From assembly GCA_022592435.1 (NCBI GenBank), contig JABYQS010000440.1, positions 1-22,556 of the forward strand: DNA of 22,556 bases. The letters run 5' to 3'. Both the position numbers and the translations under genes were made by a program. The stretch comes from Cerioporus squamosus (taxonomy: Eukaryota > Basidiomycota > Agaricomycetes > Polyporales > Polyporaceae). Positions 22,460 to 22,556 of this stretch are shown piece by piece; within the stretch, counting starts at the first letter, position 1, and the number at the start of each line of letters is the position of its first letter. The notes below the pieces were generated by a model that did no database searches, was not told the origin of the DNA, and saw only the letters and a program-made list of their open reading frames with translations.

Positions 22460-22516
22460 TTTGGGGGATTGTAGCAGAGACAGTTTGCTCTGGAGATATG
22501 TGGGGAAGAATAGAGG

Positions 22517-22524
22517 CTTTTATA
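22517..22524 (-). promoter_or_regulatory. TATA box of the Egt1-like gene
   Basis: On the minus strand the sequence reads TATAAAAG, a near-consensus TATA box, 57 bp before the ATG at 22459. It supports that ATG as the start and so supports the absence of an upstream methyltransferase domain in this transcript. Confidence 0.6.
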
Positions 22525-22556
22525 CTGCAGAATGCGAGCTATGTACATGCACGGAA

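Overview
The window is nuclear DNA from a filamentous basidiomycete, most likely an Agaricomycete. Support: GC-rich coding sequence, many 43-113 bp GT-AG introns, closely packed genes on both strands, a basidiomycete-type HET protein, and fungal housekeeping genes (SEC63, ADE2, RSA3, RQC1, SSN8). No prokaryotic operon, IS element, CRISPR array, tRNA or rRNA was recognised.

Layout, left to right. (1) 3' part of a cyclin C gene (+) with a perfect 24-unit CAGGCG repeat. (2) SEC63 (-), nine exons. (3) A short broken reading frame of unknown function (+), about 4351-4750. (4) Two head-to-head paralogues of an unrecognised family: gene A (-, 4834-5835, with duplicated upstream exons reaching 6108) and gene B (+, 7047-8015). 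(5) RSA3 (-) and ADE2 (+), divergent from a 200 bp spacer. (6) A salicylate-hydroxylase-like FAD monooxygenase (-). (7) A HET-domain protein (+) behind a TATA box and an uORF-containing leader. (8) RQC1/TCF25 (+). (9) An ergothioneine-type DinB/FGE-sulfatase protein (-), whose promoter lies at the right edge.

The genes do not form one pathway. They cover secretion (SEC63), ribosome biogenesis (RSA3), ribosome quality control (RQC1), transcription (cyclin C), purine synthesis (ADE2), flavin and thiol-histidine chemistry, and non-self recognition (HET).

The most unusual structure lies at the start of gene A. Its first coding segment is tandemly repeated at 5836-6191. Two complete upstream copies are each a 78 nt phase-0 exon with its own ATG and a GTGAGT donor, followed by a degenerate third upstream copy. 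Genes A and B share intron phases 0, 2, 2, 1, so they are true paralogues; gene B has an extra intron that splits its stop codon.

Small frame breaks are unevenly spread. Six genes between 1483 and 12969 give 7197 nt of spliced coding sequence with none. The cyclin C, HET, RQC1 and Egt1-like genes all have them, mostly apparent one-base losses in short homopolymers. I read these mainly as sequence or assembly errors in very GC-rich stretches, but real decay is not excluded.
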